Notes: a model not told the origin generated them from the letters alone. Counted from the stretch's first letter, positions 37,101 through 52,100 are shown. The stretch: DNA of 64,000 nucleotides from Steromphala cineraria (GCA_916613615.1 OU744731.1:19562328-19626327); one strand, 5' to 3'. A program made the numbers and translations.

Positions 37101-40100
37101 AGAAATGGCTTGATGGTGTTTGTAAAGAAGCTCCAGCAAGGTTGGTCTGTTTGGTATTTCTGTAGTGTTATATTGATAATGGAAAGTTTATTGGTTGGAT
37201 TCAAGGTAATCATCCTGAATATTGTTGCTTTGTCGACATTAATTGGCATCTAATTAAGACTTCAAAAAGTAACCATTTTGTTTGATCCACTGTCAAAGTT
37301 GACATGTATACCATATTTTTTCAAGAATTATGCTTGGAAAATGTTTACACCCTGTTAGTTGTGTATCAAGTGGTTACACTGGTTAGGAAGACCATTTGAT
37401 AGTAAAATCAAACCAGTCAATTAATAAATAACAATCAAATAACAGATAATGAAAGGATGTTGAATGTTTTTTTTGAGAGACTCTCACATCAACTCATCAA
37501 AGCAATTTGATTGACATTCTCAAATTAACAGTGACAAATTTCAGGGCAAATTATCCTGACTAGCATCCCCAAGCAGTACAGTATCTAAACAATAGGTGAC
37601 CAAGAATGGCATGAATATTCTCTGTATCAAATACTATTCCAGCGGAGAGCATCACAAAGGAAGCCCTGAAGTTCCTGCACAAAGATTTCCACAACCCAGG
37701 TCTGCAGGAGACTTGTCTCAAACACCTCAATCTGCTAAAGGGTTTTGTCAACCAGGTGCGGGAGGGTCTCTCCCCGGCAAACCATCCAGATATCCTCAGT
37801 CCAGAGCGTATGATGGTCTACCAGGCCAAGAGACCACGGATACTCGCAGGTATAAAGTCTAATGTTGTTTAACTGCTTGAATTCACTTTTGAAAGGGAGT
37901 CTTTGGGCATTTGGGCATGAATTTTCAGTACTGGGTACTTGTTTGTTAGCTTGATTTACAAAGGAAGACATTATTCAATTTCACCTGAAGTACTGGTTAC
38001 TTGTTTGTTAGCTTGATTTACAAAGGAAGACATTATTCAATTTCACCTGAAGTACTGGGTACTTGTTTGTTAGCTTGATTTACAAAGGAAGACATTATTC
38101 AATTTCACCTGAAGTACTGGTTACTTGTTTGTTAGCTTGATTTACAAAGGAAGACATTATCCAATTTCACCTGAAGTACTGGTTACTTGCTTGTTAGCTT
38201 GATTTACAAAGGAAGACATTATTCAATTTCACCTGAAGTACTGGTTACTTGCTTGTTAGCTTGATTTACAAAGGAAGACATTATTCAATTTCACCTGAAG
38301 TACTGGTTACTTGCTTGTTAGCTTGTTGGCTTGATTTCCAAAGAAGGAGGTTGTCCAATTTCACCTCTCATAAAGTACAAGATTTTATGGATATCCAACT
38401 TCTATATTCACAGAATAAGTGCTAATCTGTTAATAAAGAAGTTGAATATCCATGAAACCTTGTAGTTTATTACCCTACAACTTCTAGAATGACACTCAAA
38501 CAGTTGAAGATCTCATAAAATAATTTCAACTTCAATTCCTAGATGTATAGCAAATAGCTATATAGATTTTTTTTCTGGAGTTTTGCAGAAACTTAAGAAA
38601 TTTTGTTTTTCTCAGATTTTCACTTCAACTACTGATCAGTAAGTGTCAAATAATTCTGAATAGTGTGACAATAGTGTGAGATGTAAGCATTCCTATTGAC
38701 TTTGACAAGGGCGATATCTATTTGGCAAAACAGGTAGAGTGCAGGACTCTTAACCCGGAAGTCCTGGGTTCGAATCCCGGTGGAGGTGGTCTCAAAATCA
38801 CTTCTGTTACAATAGTCCTAATTACAGGAATCACATCTTATTATTAAGTAATTAATGTTCCTTTGCCCAAAAAAAATACTTACTTATACTTAGAAATAGA
38901 AATTGAAACAGTACTAAGTGGAAATTTAAATTCAAAATCAGAGTCAGAAATGATGTTTTATCTATTCACAATGTTAAACATGAAATTAAAGTCAGTTTGA
39001 TCTCAGGTAATACAAATTCCGCCCACAATCATTTGCCTCTGGAAAAATATGAAATCCTTGATGATTATGTGGAAGATTAGTAAGGATAATTGTTTGACTG
39101 GAGAACATTCCCCCACACCACAACAATATGCAAATCAATACTGCAGTGATGCACACACACAAAGCTGATTGGTTGAATTAACTATCCCCGACAAGATTTA
39201 GTTATTGATTCTCGTTATCCTGTAATCCTCTTTATAAAGCCAGGTAGTGTCACGGCATGCTTTGCTGCAAGTGGTTTGAAAGTCTATAGATGACTGCTAG
39301 GTACATATCAGTCATGTCATATTTTGGTCTCAGTTGTGAATTTTTTCATAAGTCAATAAGGGTACTATACCAAACTTTTTTGACACAGCAGCTGTGAGGT
39401 AAAAGAAGTAAATGTTTTCTCTACATGGGCAATAAAAGAAATACTTTTCAGATTAGAAATATGATAAGTTGAGCTTCATCATGATGGTAAAAATTTGACT
39501 GAAACAATCTATTTAAAAGTAACTTTCTTTTCAATATAAGTATATTTAGAAGTGATATTACAGAATATTTAGCAGCCCCGTCTAAGGACGGGGCTGCTAT
39601 CAGTTTTTGTGAAGTTTCCATCGCCGCCGCCGCCGCCGCACTCGTACTACTAGCTATAACTTTTTTCCCCTAAGCTTTCCAGAACTCTTATTCATACCTT
39701 ACTACTCATACCTCGGGGGAACAATTTTGACACGTTCACTTTCAAGGTCAAAGGTCAAGGTCACGAGCTATGTATTCACTCTAAGAATTCTTTGTAAACG
39801 CGATAACTTGAAAAGTTTTTGTGCTATGAAGCTCTAACTTGGTATATATCATCCTTGGAAAAGTAAAAAATTTTGAAAAGGTTTTGGCTACAATCCGTCA
39901 AAAGTCAAGGTCACAGCAAGGTCATGACATAAGCATGTTTTAGCGAAAATGCTTAATCTTAACTATGATCACTTTTAATCAATACATGATTGTTATACTC
40001 AATTAAAAGTGTTCAATTATTGTGTGACCTTGAAGGTCAAAGGTCAAGGTCACGAGATATGAGTTATTGCAATTCCTTGTAAACACAATAACTTGAAAAG

Positions 40101-43100
40101 TTTTTGTGCTATGAAGTTAAGATTTTGTATATATTATCTCTTGAGAAGTACAACATTTTCAAAAAGTTTTGGGTACTAACTGTCGAAGGTCAAGGTCACA
40201 GCAAGGTCAACATATATGGAGAAAATGGATTAATTTTATTTTTAACACTTTATTTCATTACAATAATGTTATACTCAATGAAATGTGTTCATTGATTGTG
40301 TGACCTTGAGTGTCAAAGGTCAAGGTCACGAGAAAATTCCCAATTTGGTGAGGCCTGTAAAAGGCGGAACAGGGTAAGGCGAAACCCCAAGTTCCGGGGC
40401 TGCTCTGCTTTTGCGGTATCCCGCAAACGCTAATCTAGTTTAATTGGGACTTAATGTAAAAATGCAAAAGTTGACTATGAGAACTTGTTGAGGTGTTTGT
40501 ATTGACAAGCAAAATTTCCATAAACAACTTTTCAATATGGATAAAGTAAAACAAGAAATAAGAGTTCGTACATGTTTTTCTCCAATTTTATTTGAAAAAA
40601 AACCCACCAAAACTTAAACATTTCAGGCTCAAGACTACTGAGAAAACCCAAAAAATCATCAACTGACACAAGACACAAACATTCCTCTGGAGATGTAAAG
40701 AAACCAGATATACACAGAGACCTCAACCGTTACATCAAGCCAGACAACCCAGTTCAGCCATGTTCAGCACCTAGTTCAGTGTCGAGAGTAGCAAGTGTTC
40801 AGTCTAGTCATCTGAACCAGCCGTCCTCTATGTCAGGAGGGGAATCAAGCACAGACGATGGTCCAGTTGCAGGTATTCATAAGCAATTTGTATATTTTAT
40901 ATGATCTGTGAATAATTCTATGGAGGTTGAGTAACTATGTTAAGAAATGTGTTATGATTCAAAAGTAAAACAAGGAACAATGTCAGACTGGCGCAATTTC
41001 TTGAACAGAGAAAAAAACAGATGTATTTTTTTGTTAAATGAATGATATTTTCTTTACTCAAAGAGATATCCAGGGTATTAAATTCAAAATCCTCTAACTT
41101 CCATACTTGCACACAATGTATGAGTAACAGCAATACCATCAGATACAATAAAACTTTTATATTCTTGTATGCAAGTTCTCTTTACTTCATAAAAAGCGTT
41201 CCACTGCTCCTTTCACGGATACATGCATGTGTTCTTTATTGGTTATTGAGGCGGCAAATGTTACTTTACGTTGATCTCAATTACATAAATCCTGTACAAT
41301 AAACAATTTGGCAGTTCCCATACATTTGTTTGGTCAAATGATAAACTTTGTTACCCTAACAATTGATTAGACATGATTTCAATATAAGAATGCTGTTTTG
41401 TCCAGTGAATCTAGGTGTTAAGATGTCCGACATCCGTCTGCTAGCAAGACAGTTTGTGACTGCAGCGGTGGCGGGAGATAAACAGCGTGTCAACATCCTG
41501 ACGTCTGACCTTCTGGGCTGGACTAATCACATTGTAGATGCTGCCCTCAGTCTCACCAAACACTGCAAAGACATGCAACATGCTCAGTAAGAAATATTTG
41601 TCATGAACAAGTGATTACAGATTTGTTCATGAATTATCATGATCTGAGACATTTCACTTGACTGTATTGCCTCTCTCTCTTGTTTGTCAAATCAACCACG
41701 ATTAATGTTTGTAACTAACAAGCATCATAATTAAATCTGACTGAATATCTTCTCACCACAGCAAAATCCTAGGAGTCACCTATCTTTGATGTGGAATATT
41801 GGCATCATGAACTTTCTAACATGCCACATTTCACTTCCGTAACAAACTGCTTCTGGGCCCTTAAAGAATTAGTTAGTTCACAGTTGTTTTGTACAAATCT
41901 GCAAATAGATCACTACCTTAATACCAATCTGATACTTCTTCCTTAAAAAGGAAAGGTCCAACTACCGTAACAGAAATATACTGAAATAAACATTCTATTA
42001 CCAATGCAAATTAGAAGTTTTAAAACTATATTGCTCCCTTACCTATAAAAGAGCCGTTGTAGTAATTTTTTGACATCTAAGTCCTCAACCTTACCAATAT
42101 AATAATATTGTTAGTAGCTTATGAGCTGCAGAATCTATAACTATATTTTTATCTTGTCTTGTTACCTCTGGGTTTCTCACCCTGTAGGGAGGTGGAGTCC
42201 CTATGTAGAGAAGCGGACCAGCTCGCCCCAGAGACAATCAGCAAGGGCAAGTATGTGGCAGCCGGAGACATCGGGGAGGTTGCAGCTCTGCAACACACTG
42301 CAGATACCTGGGCCAACAAGGTGTGGTCCTACTTGGGCAAATAGACACTCTTACCCAAAACTTCAGTTATTTTGGAAATAACAATTGTTTCTGAGATTGT
42401 TTTCTGGATATGTATTGTATATTGTATGTTTGTTGTAGTTATGACCCTCAGACAATTTCTGAGTTAGTATGATACCAAATATTAGCAGGGGGGTAATGTA
42501 AGCTATGCCTTGAGTTATAGACAAAGATAATGAATCCAAAGCCAACGACAAGTGTCACAATACAAACGACATATTATGATAGGAATGTCAATTTAATTGA
42601 TCTCACCTACCGTATATTTCAATGTATAAGGCGAATATTTTATGCCAGAAATTGGGGGGTCAAAGAAGGGGGTCCCCTTTTTCAAGGTCAAAAACTAGAG
42701 GCCAAGTGAGGGGTATCTGCCAACCCAAAAGTCAATGTTTACACTGGATGTCCATTACACAATCATCGATGTCATCTCAAATTTAATCTTGAAAAATAAA
42801 ATACCTTTGTCTAATTGTTCTTTTTAAATGAAAATATAGAGAGAAATATGATTGAAAATTCAAAATAACTTATCAATCAAAATTATCCATGTACCGGACC
42901 AAAGGAAATATTCAACACGTGTTTGCTTGCCGATAACATGTTTTATTATATGATGGACGAGTGATCTGTCTTCTGATTGGTCGAGGAAGGTGGTCACTGA
43001 CAATGATCAAACCTGATGTTGACCGCGGGAAACGTCACGCGAGGTCAACATAACCATCCAATGACCTGGAGCTAAAAATAGATCGCCACTACGAGGAGCG

Positions 43101-46100
43101 CCGTAAAGAGTTGCTTCCGAAAAAACTTAAAATAAGTGAATAGTTTTCAAAATAACTGAAACTTTCATAAATCATATAATATAACAGTTGTTGACTTCAG
43201 TTATCGGTGAATCCAGTGGTTCATTGACCTCGGAAACTTATGTTCACCTCGGCTGTCGCCTCAAACAACTGTTTCGAGGTCAATAAACCATTGGATTCAC
43301 CTCAACTGAAGTCAATAATTGTATTATGTTAGTGTCGGTGTCATACGAGATAGAACCTCGTGATAAAATAACTTGACATAATTAAAGATAACAATAAATT
43401 TATAATGATTAATTTATTAATTAACATTGTTTTGATGACTGATATTGTGACTATAGTTTTCTCTATGCATATATTTAACAAAAGTTATGCTGCCCAAATA
43501 ATTATATCAATTATGAAAGCGATGTATAACTCAGTTTTTACTTGGCAGCAATTATTCTTTACACCGGTTAGGTTTTTTCAACATGCAATTTGTGTTAGAT
43601 TTTCTGATTGGTGCACTTTTACAACTTCCGTTTTTTTAACCAATGAAAAGGCTTGAAACAAATATAGCATTACCAGTACGATGACTGAAAGTTTGTTAAG
43701 ATTTCTGAATGAAAATGATGAAAACGAAACATGACGCAGTAATAGGAGTTTGTTGACTGTAGCCTTGCTTGTTATCAGAAGCAAATGATAAATCATTGAA
43801 TAAAATAACAAACACCGTAAGTAACTTATTTATTTTTAATTACACATGACATTTCACTAAAAAATTACCGACCTAAATTTACCCTTACGCAATCTTGTCA
43901 ACACGTTGTCTGTCATGTCGACTGTTTCAACGACCTGCTAGAAGGGGGGTCGCCTTATCAATGAGATATATGATTTTGGCAGCAATTTGGGGGGCTGAGA
44001 AAGGGGGTCGCCTTATGTACGAGGTCGCCGTGTACATTGTAATATACGATACTTTGATCTCAAATCACTCATTATTGGTAAAAATAATCAAAATCAACAA
44101 ATAATATCACTTTGTTATCAAAGATGGACGTTATATATTTCTTCTTCCTAGGCATTAATTGATATCACACTGATATTTCATAACACTGTTTTAATGTCAC
44201 ATGTTACTGTTATGTAAAGCATGTCATGTTGGCTAAATTCCTAAGGTCAGGAGATAAGATAATTAGTCAGTTCATTATACACTTGTTCATATAACGAATC
44301 TCTCCAATAAATAAGTTCTGAGGCTCTGGTGCACTGAAATTAAGATGACTATTTTTCACCGACATGTGACAATTGACATCAGGACTGAATCAGACAGGTA
44401 TTATCTCTTCTTTACTGCAGGCAGGGATATAACATGATAGGATAAGAGGAGATAACAACCTTTACGTTGCATGTCAATGTTGAAACAAGTTTGCTCATCA
44501 AACATTTACAAAAATGTACAAAGTTACATATTGTTGCTCGTTACTTATCAAACTCATAAATTTATCGAACATCAAATTTATAAAAAAAAAATGATGACAC
44601 TGTTTGCTGTTACTAATCAAGGTTTTTAACTGATTCAGGTTTCAATTAATGATGTGTTACTGTTTGTAGCATGTCTGTATAACCAGTGATGCATACTGGA
44701 CAAAATGAATAAGGAATATTTAAGTTTTTATAAATGATATTTAATCAGGAGGTCAATGAAGAAATATATACTATTATTTATAATTTAAATTGTTTATATA
44801 TCCCTTATTATATATATTTGTCCAGTATGTTTGTCTGCTCGGATTTTTATGGCTTTTTTCCCTGTTATTTATCAAATGATAGCAAATTCAGATGTGTAAT
44901 GTCATCAATATGTTCTTGCTTGATTAAACTGAAAATTGCAGAATCAAAACCATTTAAAACAGACGGTTCTGTACGCTTTATATAGTTTTCAATGTCATTT
45001 TATATATATGTATATGTATTCTATTGTTATGAGAACTATTGTCATACCCTCAGCTGGACAAGGTGAGAGTGCGAGTGGATGTGCAGGTGGATGTGTGGAA
45101 GGATGTGGCTGATGGGGTGCTTTCGGCCATACAGAAGGGAAACCTTGACAATCTCAAGTCTCAGGTATAGGTGGAAATATTTCATTATCTTTTTTCCATT
45201 TTCTGTAACACTACTAATGGCTGAAACTTAATGCAAGCAGCACTAAACACAACACACTCACTCTAATTTTGATTATCAATGTTGAAAGCTTTTCAGGAAC
45301 TCCGAAGATCGATTTAATATAGTAAAATTTATTGATATAATTCTAACTGTATGTTGAATTAAATTCTTGAGAATTTGTAAACTTTGAAAATGTTTTTGTG
45401 GATATCTCCAGCTTACCTTCCAAAATTTGATAATATTAATCTCAGTAACATGTCAATCAACTTAAAACAATGTCAAGAAGTTTCTTTCAAGATTTTGAAA
45501 GTTATTGAATGCATGATACACATTTTCTACAGGTGAATACATTAGAAAGTCACAAGGATGCTCTCTGTAATCTCCTGACAAAGGTAAAGTCAATCCCTGT
45601 GGATGCTTGTGAGAAAGCAGACGTGACCTTGACCTTCCTAAAGGAGCAGCAGGATGACCTTGAGAATATAACGGTCACCATCAAAACCACAGCAGATCTT
45701 ACACTGCAAACTGGTGAGTGAGTTTGGTGTCATCAGCTGCATCTTAAGTTTTGATTCAATTATCCTACAGTATTGTTTTTTCCTGTCTTTCATTCAGCTT
45801 GTACCTTAACAGTGTACTATAAGAAAATTATCACTCAAGTCTATTTGAGCCTATACAAACTGCTTAAGATGCCCTAGTCAAATGTGCAAGTTGGCCCTGA
45901 ACTCTAAGCTGGATGTAATCTTAGGAATGATAAGGCACAAGATTGGTAAGACAGAACATTTTAAGAATTATCTTCTTCTTCTTATGACTAATGATATGAT
46001 CCTTGTTCCACCAGCAAATGCAACAGACATCAGTCTGTACCGAGGTCAACTGGGTCAGCTGTGTAGAGAGTGGGCTGTCCTGGTCACATGTTTGTTTGGA

Positions 46101-49100
46101 GCTCTCCACCAGCTCCACTCTCTAGTCTTGGAGGAAGCAAAGGTCAAGGTCAAGGGGCTAGGGGAGACAACTCTCAACTGTACTGCTAGTCTGCAGAAGG
46201 AAGGTGACAAGATGAAGGAGATGTTGAAAGCTGTCAGTACTGGGTAAGAAAACAGGACATTATAATGAATTTGATAATTTATATCATATTGAGTGCTTAT
46301 TCCTTTTATAGCCCTGGATCAACAGCTGAGTGTATTAGAACTACCAGTGATTCTGTACATTATTCTGTTCAAATTCTAAAGACTTTTTGTCTGACTTATT
46401 GCAGAAAAAACGTATCAGATTCTAGCATGTTTTCATCCTGATGAGCATGGATGAAGTGTAGTTACAAGGAATTTGTTATTTGTTTACAAAATTCTGTGTT
46501 TGTACTTGGTCATTCTAAGGCCTGAATTTTTCTAGCCAATTGTTAAAGAGCTACTTTACTGTTCCCTTCTAATTTTTTTTCATTTATTACCGTAATGGGA
46601 GATGTGCAGTGATATTTTACTCAAGATTTCATGATTTTTTAAATCTGAAAATGTGTGTAAATTGTCTACATAGTTATTTCATGAGCTCAGAATTTCATAA
46701 TCTTGCCTTTTCCCTGTTTGAGAGTTGCAGTGAGTTTGCAAGTGTTACTGATCTTTCTTTTTCTTTTTTGAGTTTTCTTCTGTGTTTCACAAAACAATAT
46801 ATTGTATAATATTTCAATTTAAGTCAAATGTTACATTTGTTGTCCAGGAACACAGACCTGGAGACAAGATGCTCGTCTCTATGTGAGAGTCTAGCTACAT
46901 GTACTGATGAACTGGCGAGTCCCTCCCTGCACGAGTACAGCAGTGTACAGGACCCCAGTGTCTACCTAGCTCAGCACTCGCTCATACTGCAGGTTCTCTG
47001 GCTCTCTCAGGTAAGAGACACTGCTTGTAATGAGGTAGCAGCACATTCATCATTCGTCTGAAAATATCTTAATATATGCAGGAACAGATATCTGTTTATA
47101 TTCCCGTGAATAAGTCAATTCTTCATGGGCTTCATTGTGATCCAGCTAACCATGCAGCATCATGTTAACCTTTTTTCTGTTGATCCTTGAATAGTCAGGG
47201 TAACATTGTCTCTGAATGGATTGTTTCATAGTATCCCCCGACCATAGTGGGAGAGGGATATAGGTTTGTTTGGGCTCCCTCCTTCCGTCGATGCATTCGT
47301 TCATGTGTCCTTGCATCTGTTTGTTTCCAGCCGTCCAAGTTAAAGAGGACATTTCTCAGAAACTATTTAAGATAGGATAACCAAATTTGCTGTTTGTGGT
47401 CAGGGTATCAATACCTTGATGGAGTTAAAAAATATTCATTTAAATCAAGTCATTCAATTTGAATTTATTATACAACTAATGTGTTCACCTTATATTATTA
47501 CCCTGGCCATATTGAAACTCCTGGCTAGCAATTTGTCAGAAAAATCAACTGTTTAGGGAAAAAATAATCCATGTTTTTATTTTGTGAAATGAATTAATTC
47601 TGCAGTGAATAGTAAAATTATAAAACTGGTTCATTATCTATCTGGTAAGCAGTCCTTTAAACTGTGAACTTCTTATTAATCTTAGAAACAATTATAGTCT
47701 AGCAGGGATTAGGAAAGACTCCTTTGACAATATCTCATTTTTGTGCCCCGAATCAGTGTTTCCGGGGCTTTATTGTTTTTGTCCTGTCTGTCTGTCTGTC
47801 TGTCTTCACCCTTGCTCATAACATTTGATTGCTTGGAGGTAGACCTTTGATATTTCACATGTGCATCTATCATGATAAGACCTATCTGATCTGACCACAT
47901 GATTTTGACCTGAAGAGCAGCAAACATTTTTAAAAACCTTAGCCATAACTTGAGATTGGAAAGTGATAGACCTTTGATATTTCACATGTGCATCTGATCT
48001 AATATGATTAGATCTTTCAGATGAGGTTCTAACTTTTGACCTTGTGACCACAAACACAGCTTGTTCAGAATGAATTTTCTTAGCTTTACCTGGGCCATAG
48101 CCCTTATATGGGTAGTAGCTTCAAAATGATAGTGTGCCTTTTTTCTTCCAAAGTGCAAAATGACCTAATCCCCACCCCCTTCCCCCTTCCCAATTCCTGG
48201 AGTATCATAGTATCTATACATTGCAGATGGTTGAGGGAAGGAGACTGGTGGAGGAGGAGACGAGGGAAGTAAGTCAGTGTCTCAACACTCTTCACTCTCA
48301 CGCTCTACACCTACACAGACTCGCTCTCACAGGTATGGTCGAGACAATACATTCATTTGAAATTATCCCTTGTTGTATAATATCCTTGGTTGTCAACTGT
48401 AAATGTTATGAATAAGACATGGTTTGTGGGTATTTTAAAGAATAAAGGATGTGTGCCTGTGGGTTTTTGCAAATCAGGAGGGCAAAACTCCTCTATTCTT
48501 AATAATTCATTGTAAATTAGTATGAATTACATCTTTTGTATTTTAATACCTGACACAGGGACAAGATGTGACCCCAATTACTCAAGAATGTTGAGTTGCT
48601 ATCCGTGACACCTGTTTTACATCTTTTGATCTGACAGATCTGTCCTTCCATCCTCAACACAAGTCTGACTACCTGATAGAGGTCAGCAAGATGGCCGCCA
48701 ACTTCTCCATGTTGCAGCAGAAGGTCCTCAACGCCATCCAGCTCTCCCCTGACCTTACTAGAAGATCTGCCGTCAGACACTGTCTAGACACTATCACTGT
48801 GCTGTCTCCAAAACTTCTTGACCAGATGAAGAGCTTTGTAGAAGGTGGGCTGTTGATGAATTTGTTGCTTATGTATATGCTGTTAGGGCTTTTAAAAACT
48901 ATATTTAAAGATTGGCTTTAGGCTTGCAGTAATGATAATGTTAAATCATCCTGGGCACAAAAAGAAATGGTTATTTTGGAGTACTCCAGAGGTGATTGGC
49001 TATGATTTAACCAGTGTTTCTTCGATGTGATCTCATCGGACGAAGTAGGACTACAGGGAGGAGAGCATGCTTATATATAGTGTTGAATCATATTGACAGT

Positions 49101-52100
49101 TTCTGTTATAAGGCCTCAGCCATTGCCATTTCTCCTGAACACAAGATCATGTTAAAGTTTGCTAAGTGTTCTTTTTCACCAGCTGCAACTATTCAATAAG
49201 AGGTTTGACCTTGTAATACTGAGTAGAAAGCAAGGAAGCTACATCTGTTAACATGTCTCAGTATGATAACACCACTGGCCTCAGTAGCAATCAGGATTTA
49301 CTGTTTGACATAAACTATTGCTAAGTCAAAAGCAGAATGAATCTTACAGAGATTAATTCCACTGAAACTGATAGAGGATCTACATCTTGATGCATGGTTG
49401 TATATTCCAGACAGTCTCCCGGACCGTGATGAGAGAGACTGGGAGGAGCTGCACACGGAGTGGAGTGTGGAGATGAGGAGACTGATCCTACTCCTCAAGA
49501 ACATGCCAGATGTCAGACCCTCTCTGTGTTCAGGTATATATATGGGAGATTTTATAACTATTAATCTTAATTAATCACAAGCTCCTCAACCTACAGGATA
49601 TGCCTATTGTCAGACCCTCTCTGTGTTCAGGTATGGGATATTTTCTTATTAATTTTCTAATTCAAACTCACTGCTCCTCAACTCACAGATCATGCCAGAT
49701 GTCAGACCCTCTCTGTGTTTTGGTATTAATGGGAGATTTTCTAACTAATTTTCTAACATATCATCACTCAACCTCGTTGCTCCACAACCTGTAGACATGC
49801 AGGACATGACAGATGTCAGACCCTCTCTGTGTTCAGGTATAGCATATTTATTAATACAAACTCGCTGCTCCTCAACCGACAAAACACAACAGATGTCAGA
49901 CCCTCTCTGTGTTTTGGTATGGGATATTTTATCATTTATTTTTTAACACAAACTCGCTGCTCCTCAACTCCAAGAACATGCCAGATATCAGAATGACTCA
50001 GTGTTCAGGTACTGGAGATTTGTAATAATTTTCTCAATAATTGATCACATAGACTCAAGACTAGATTATGAAATAGGACATGCAAGGTTTAAGTGAAACA
50101 AAAGTATAAGTGGAAATTTTCTCTCATAGTCTGGGTAATAAAGAATAAATATATTACCTTTTGAGACTTTAATGGTTATATTCAAAATCTTTTCCTTTTC
50201 TCCAGAGGTGATAAAGCTGATCACAGTTGAAGAGAAAAAGAAGCTGTCCCCAAAGAAGTCTCCAAAAACTCCAAAGTCCCGTCCTCCTGTGAGATGTGAA
50301 CTAGTTTCCACACCGGCCAGACCAACTCAACCTTCGACACCTTATACCCCTCTCTCTGCTCTGCGCTCTAAGGGAGGCAACACTGCTGTAGGAACTCCCA
50401 CCAACAAACCCTTCAGATCTATAATGGTAATACTTTCCATTTTGTTTAACAAAATTTCACAAATTTTTGAAGTGTCAGTTTGATAATGTGCCACCACTCT
50501 TGTAAAGCTTTTAGATTAGCATGCATAGGTGTGAATTGTCAAAGACTTTCTCCTTTCAGCCATTTGTCTAAATTTCAGTTTTTCTTATTCACCTCTTTCA
50601 TAAAATTCTATTCAAAAAGAGTCAAAAGAAAGTAACACACACAAATAACAAAGGTATAATATTACTCAAGATTGATATAATAAGTTGAAACTTTGACATG
50701 TAACAGAAACGAATATTGAAAATTAAGAGAACAAAAAATATTTGATATTTTACTTTAGACATCAGTCGGTTACCTTGAGGATGTGAGTCGTCAGTGGGAG
50801 AACTCAGACAATCCTGTGATACACATCGCCATGGCTATAGTGAAGAACACCCAGGGTATTGCTGAATACTGTAGGGGCATCGGGGACATTGAGGTGAGTG
50901 TTGATTTCCATCTATACAAATATTGAACTCTGATAACTACATTGGACATGATATGGAATCTATTGTCACTAAAGGTTGATCTTCTGACATTCAATGCTGG
51001 TGATTTAGTCTTTTTTTTGGTTTGTGACGGCCATCTCGAAGCAAACTGCAGTGATGTTAAATGATGATAATCAATAATCTTTTGTTGACACATTGCCCTT
51101 AACTTCTACCACAATTGCATTTTTGAGTTTCACAGGGTTTCACAGGTGTTATTAGTTTTACTTATCTGTACTAGGCGGTAAATAAATGGGTTCAAATCTC
51201 TCACCAAATAACCAGTGGTAACCATGCTTGTTACAACATATTAGTATTTCCTTATTTTTCTATTACAGGATGTGTCAGGGTTGATATCTGCTGCCGAGGA
51301 TATTGTAGAGAATGCTAAGAAGATGCAGATGTATCTCAGAACACTGGCTGAGAGTTGTGTTGAAGAAAGGTACTTATAAAGTTTGCCAATGAGAACTCTA
51401 TGTTGGGGGATTACACTTAGTAGGGGTTTCTATTTGTTAAGCAATTGTTTGTGTAAATTTGGTGCTTTTTAGCTCATCAGGCCTGCAAGGCCTGATGGGT
51501 ATGTGGCATGTTGTCCGGTGTCCTTTTGTCCTGTTGTATACAACATTTTCATCTTCTCTAGAACCACTGACACTATATTGAAGTTTGTGTACAGACTTTG
51601 TGAATAGTGAGGAATTTCCTTTAGAGGTTTGGTGCAACAGCTTGAAAACCTATTTTCATCCTCTTCTCCAGGAGCATAGAGCCTAGAAAGCTGATACCTT
51701 GAGTACATTCTGTTTCTGATGACATTTGTAATTTATGGATTTTGTGACTCTGTGGCTGATCATATGGTGACCCTCAGACATTTGTATGATATGTTACGGA
51801 CAACCTGATGAGCTACAGAGCCAACAGCTCCAATTTTATTTTTATCTTAATGATAAACCATTCATTAGCCTGATAACCTGCGGAAGCAAGTGTATCTTAT
51901 GTAACCTTAGTTCATGAAAATAGTGCAAGGCCCAGCCTCTGCTCACAAGGGGCCTGAAAGTACTACTTGTATTAGCATGTTGTTGCTTCTCTTTGCCATA
52001 CTGTGAATGGATACGAAAACATGTGCAAACAACTCAGCAATGGACGAACATAGCTCTGAAGAAGATAAAACATTCTCTATACTAAGGTTATGTCCTTTCT

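Noticed and set aside
38730..38800. Functional tRNA-Lys gene
   Set aside because: B box and anticodon-loop are good, but the anticodon stem and acceptor stem do not pair and the unit is bounded as an LTR.
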